Part shown: positions 5,258 to 7,583 of the stretch, in pieces
Numbering within the stretch: position 1 is the first letter of the stretch
Layout of the letters: every line of letters starts with the position of its first letter
NCBI GenBank assembly: GCA_947629215.1
Contig: CANRCU010000108.1
Coordinates: 1-7,583, forward strand
Reading direction: 5' to 3'
Length of the DNA: 7,583 nucleotides
Source: an uncultured Clostridia bacterium
GTDB lineage: Bacteria > Bacillota > Clostridia > Lachnospirales > CAG-274
Notes under the pieces: generated by a model
The model's database searches: none
The model's input: the letters and a program-made list of their open reading frames with translations, nothing else
What the model was told of the DNA's origin: nothing
Translations under genes and position numbers: made by a program

Positions 5258-7583
5258 TTATTGTAAATTAGCAAGCTGTTCTTCGACCGTTTTAAGCATC
5301 TGAGCATATTTGACCTGTTTTGCCTTTTCCTCGTCAATAACTTTCTGAGGCGCTTTTGAAACAAAACCCGCATTGGAAAGTTTTTTCTCGACACGCTCTA
5401 CTTCGCTTTCGAGGCGGCGTTTTTCCTTTGCAAGACGTTCTTTTTCTTTCTCTATATCCACAAGCTCGGCAAACGGCATATAGATAACACCGTCATGTAT
5501 GACCGTTGATACGGCATCTTCGCCTATGCCCGTCTTATCGGCTTGAACAGCCACCTCGTTTGCATAAGCAAGTGAAGCAAAGAACACCTTGCCCGTTTCA
5601 AACGTATCGCGTACTTCGGCATTTTCGCTGACAACGCTGACCTTGACCTTTTTGCTCGGCGGAACGTTCATACCCGTTCTGAGGTTACGTATTGCCTTAA
5701 CTGCATCTTTTATCCTTTCGATAGCCTTTTCATCCGCTTCAAAATTATTTTCGTCGCTGTATTCGGGCCACTTTGAAAGGACAATGGTTTCTTCGTCATT
5801 TTGCAGCGATGTGAATATCTCCTCTGTAATAAACGGCATAAACGGGTGAAGCAGTTTCAAAGCGGATATAAGCACCGTTTTCAAAGTCCACAAAGCAGAT
5901 TGACGGGTCGGGTCCTCTTTGTTGTAAAGTCTTGGCTTCACCATTTCTATATACCAGTCGCAATATTCGTCCCAGATAAAATCATATACTTTCTGAACGG
6001 CTATACCCAATTCAAAATTATCCAAATTATAGGTCACTTCTTTTGCAAGCGTATTTGCCTTGCTTATTATCCATTTGTCGGCAGGGATAAGAGCGCCTTT
6101 TTCCGGCTCGTCATCGCCTAAATTCATCATAACGAACCTTGCGGCATTCCAGAGCTTATTGCCGAAGTTTCTGCTGTTTTCGACACGTTCGTCGTAAAAA
6201 CGCATATCATTTCCGGGAGCATTGCCCGTCACAAGCGTAAGACGCAGAGCATCGGCGCCGTATTTCTTTATTATCTCAAGCGGGTCTATGCCGTTGCCCA
6301 GGGATTTGCTCATCTTTCTGCCCTGACTGTCACGCACAAGGCCGTGTATAAGCACCGTGCGGAACGGTACTTCGCCCATTTGCTCCATAGCCGAGAATAC
6401 CATTCTTACTACCCAGAAGAAAATTATATCATAGCCAGTAACAAGCACGCTTGTCGGGTAAAAATGCCTTAATTCGGGTGTATCGTTCGGCCAGCCGAGC
6501 GTTGAGAACGGCCAGAGCGCAGACGAGAACCAGGTATCCAGACAATCTTCGTCCTGTCTGAGTTCTTTATTTCCGCACTTGGGGCAGCATTCGGGCTTAT
6601 CTTTGCTTACAATGACTTCCCCGCAGCTGCAATAATATGCCGGTATTCTGTGACCCCACCACAACTGACGCGAAATACACCAATCGTGTATATCTTCAAG
6701 CCAATGTGTATATATCTTGCCGAAACGCTCCGGCACAAATTTCAGCTCGCCCTTATAATATGCGTCAAGCGCAGGTTTGGCAAGTTCTTCCATTTTTACG
6801 AACCACTGTTTTTTGATGAGCGGCTCAATAACGCTGCCGCAGCGGTCATGCGTACCCACGGCATGGGTAATGTCCTCTTTTTTGATAAAAAGACCCATTT
6901 CGTCAAGTTCTTTTATTATCTGCTCTCTTGCGGCATATCTGTCCATACCGCAGAATTTGCCGCCGTTTTCGTTTATTGTACCGTCGTCGTTCAATATATT
7001 TATTTTTGGCAAATTATGTCTTTCGCCCACTTCAAAATCGTTGGGGTCGTGTGCAGGGGTTATCTTAACAACGCCCGTACCGAATTCCATATCCACATAA
7101 TCGTCCGCAATTATAGGTATCTCTCTGTCGACAAAAGGTATAACGCAAACGCCGCCGACAATATCTTTGTATCTGTCGTCATTTGGGTTTACGGCAATAG
7201 CCGTATCGCCAAGCATGGTCTCGGGACGTGTGGTAGCAAATTCAAGAAATTTATCTGTGCCTTTTATAGGGTACTTTATATGCCAGAAGCCGCCCTTCTG
7301 TTCTTCGTGTTCCACTTCCGCATCGGAGATGGAGGTAAGGCACTTGGGACACCAGTTGATAATCCGCTCGCCCCGATAAATGAGTTCCTTGTTGTAGAGT
7401 TTGACAAAAACTTCCTTCACAGCCCGGGAACAGCCCTCGTCCATGGTAAAACGCTCTCTGTCCCAGTCACAGGAGGAACCAATCTTCTTTAACTGATCTA
7501 CGATTCGGCCACCGTACTGTTTCTTCCAGTCCCACACATACTCCAGGAACTTTTCCCTGCCGATATCATCTTTGGATATCCCC
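5258..7583 (-). CDS. valS: Valyl-tRNA synthetase, missing the N-terminus (window edge)
   Basis: This class I aminoacyl-tRNA synthetase attaches valine to tRNA-Val in the cytoplasm. The frame is open through the window end; 774 residues are present and roughly 105-110 N-terminal ones, including the HIGH motif, lie outside. Counting from the first whole codon (7582), RERFTMDEG is near 43-50, the WCPKC pair is at 77-81, and the CP1 editing domain has ATTRPETMLGD at 116-126 and TPAHDPNDFEVGERH near 175-188. A Cys cluster (318, 320, 332, 333, 336) resembles a zinc site. DTWFSSALWPFSTLGWP is near 349-365. KMSKS is at 423-427 (6302-6316). The anticodon-binding region spans about 500-635, and the C-terminal coiled-coil arm typical of ValRS is at 706-773. 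It ends in TAA at 5258-5260. The GTG at 7535-7537 is not the true start, because homology continues upstream. The first 260-290 bases use different codons from the rest. Confidence 0.97.
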   Translation of the reverse strand, partial: GISKDDIGREKFLEYVWDWKKQYGGRIVDQLKKIGSSCDWDRERFTMDEGCSRAVKEVFVKLYNKELIYRGERIINWCPKCLTSISDAEVEHEEQKGGFWHIKYPIKGTDKFLEFATTRPETMLGDTAIAVNPNDDRYKDIVGGVCVIPFVDREIPIIADDYVDMEFGTGVVKITPAHDPNDFEVGERHNLPKINILNDDGTINENGGKFCGMDRYAAREQIIKELDEMGLFIKKEDITHAVGTHDRCGSVIEPLIKKQWFVKMEELAKPALDAYYKGELKFVPERFGKIYTHWLEDIHDWCISRQLWWGHRIPAYYCSCGEVIVSKDKPECCPKCGNKELRQDEDCLDTWFSSALWPFSTLGWPNDTPELRHFYPTSVLVTGYDIIFFWVVRMVFSAMEQMGEVPFRTVLIHGLVRDSQGRKMSKSLGNGIDPLEIIKKYGADALRLTLVTGNAPGNDMRFYDERVENSRNFGNKLWNAARFVMMNLGDDEPEKGALIPADKWIISKANTLAKEVTYNLDNFELGIAVQKVYDFIWDEYCDWYIEMVKPRLYNKEDPTRQSALWTLKTVLISALKLLHPFMPFITEEIFTSLQNDEETIVLSKWPEYSDENNFEADEKAIERIKDAVKAIRNLRTGMNVPPSKKVKVSVVSENAEVRDTFETGKVFFASLAYANEVAVQADKTGIGEDAVSTVIHDGVIYMPFAELVDIEKEKERLAKEKRRLESEVERVEKKLSNAGFVSKAPQKVIDEEKAKQVKYAQMLKTVEEQLANLQ
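7300..7583 (-). other. Segment of valS with codon usage unlike the rest of the window
   Basis: From the window end to about 7325, serine is TCC in 6 of 6 codons, against 3 of about 26 in the rest of valS. Lysine is AAG in 8 of 11 codons down to about 7290, and isoleucine is ATC or ATT in 7 of 8 down to about 7325; AAA and ATA are common elsewhere. CGG arginine occurs three times. The protein stays in frame and conserved. The change falls roughly between 7265 and 7325. It suggests a recombination tract or an assembly chimera at the fragment's end. Confidence 0.6.

Noticed and set aside
5251..5280. Short direct repeat AAGCTGTT around the valS stop codon
   Set aside because: Eight bases repeated once is expected by chance and has no link to a mobile element.
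6650..7492. Plus-strand open frame of 280 codons
   Set aside because: It is entirely antisense to the highly conserved valS frame, and its product resembles no protein family I know.

Overview
The window looks like a Bacillota (Clostridia-type) chromosomal fragment. Lysine is mostly AAA, isoleucine is often ATA, Shine-Dalgarno sites are strong, one gene starts at TTG, and the RsbU/RsbW-type partner-switching genes and ValRS resemble clostridial ones. That taxonomy is an inference from style, not from a search. Every supported gene is on the minus strand, so the order of transcription runs from high to low coordinates. I see no tRNA, rRNA, CRISPR array or insertion sequence. Plus-strand open frames are shadows of the minus-strand genes.

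In transcription order: (1) 7583-5258 is valS, valyl-tRNA synthetase, lacking its N-terminus because the window ends. (2) 5257-5020 is a 238-base intergenic region with a terminator hairpin for valS, a dyad that could be a LysR-type operator, and a very good sigma-A-type promoter for the next gene. (3) 5019-4028 is a LysR-family regulator whose reading frame is broken: a complete DNA-binding half is joined, out of frame and with a repeated linker region, to the effector-binding half of what looks like a different LysR protein. (4) 3974-3382 is a small protein, possibly a degenerate GHKL ATPase, split into two overlapping frames by what looks like one missing base. (5) 3334-869 is a membrane-bound SpoIIE/RsbU-type PP2C phosphatase with a LytS-like 5TM region, an extracytoplasmic sensor and HAMP. 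(6) 854-453 is an RsbW-like anti-sigma factor/serine kinase. (7) A long hairpin at 445-379 is followed by (8) 368-1, the start of an alanine/glycine:cation symporter (AGCS) cut by the window edge.

Genes 4-6 form a compact operon-like cassette for signal transduction by partner switching. The phosphatase would sense something outside the cell and dephosphorylate an antagonist protein, and the RsbW-like kinase would phosphorylate that antagonist or hold a target. No STAS-domain antagonist and no sigma factor lie in the window, so the target is unknown.

The most notable signals are disruptions: the LysR chimera, the frameshifted gene beside it, and a sharp codon-usage change inside valS near 7.3 kb. 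They may reflect real recombination and decay or errors and chimerism in a metagenomic assembly. Read mapping would separate these.
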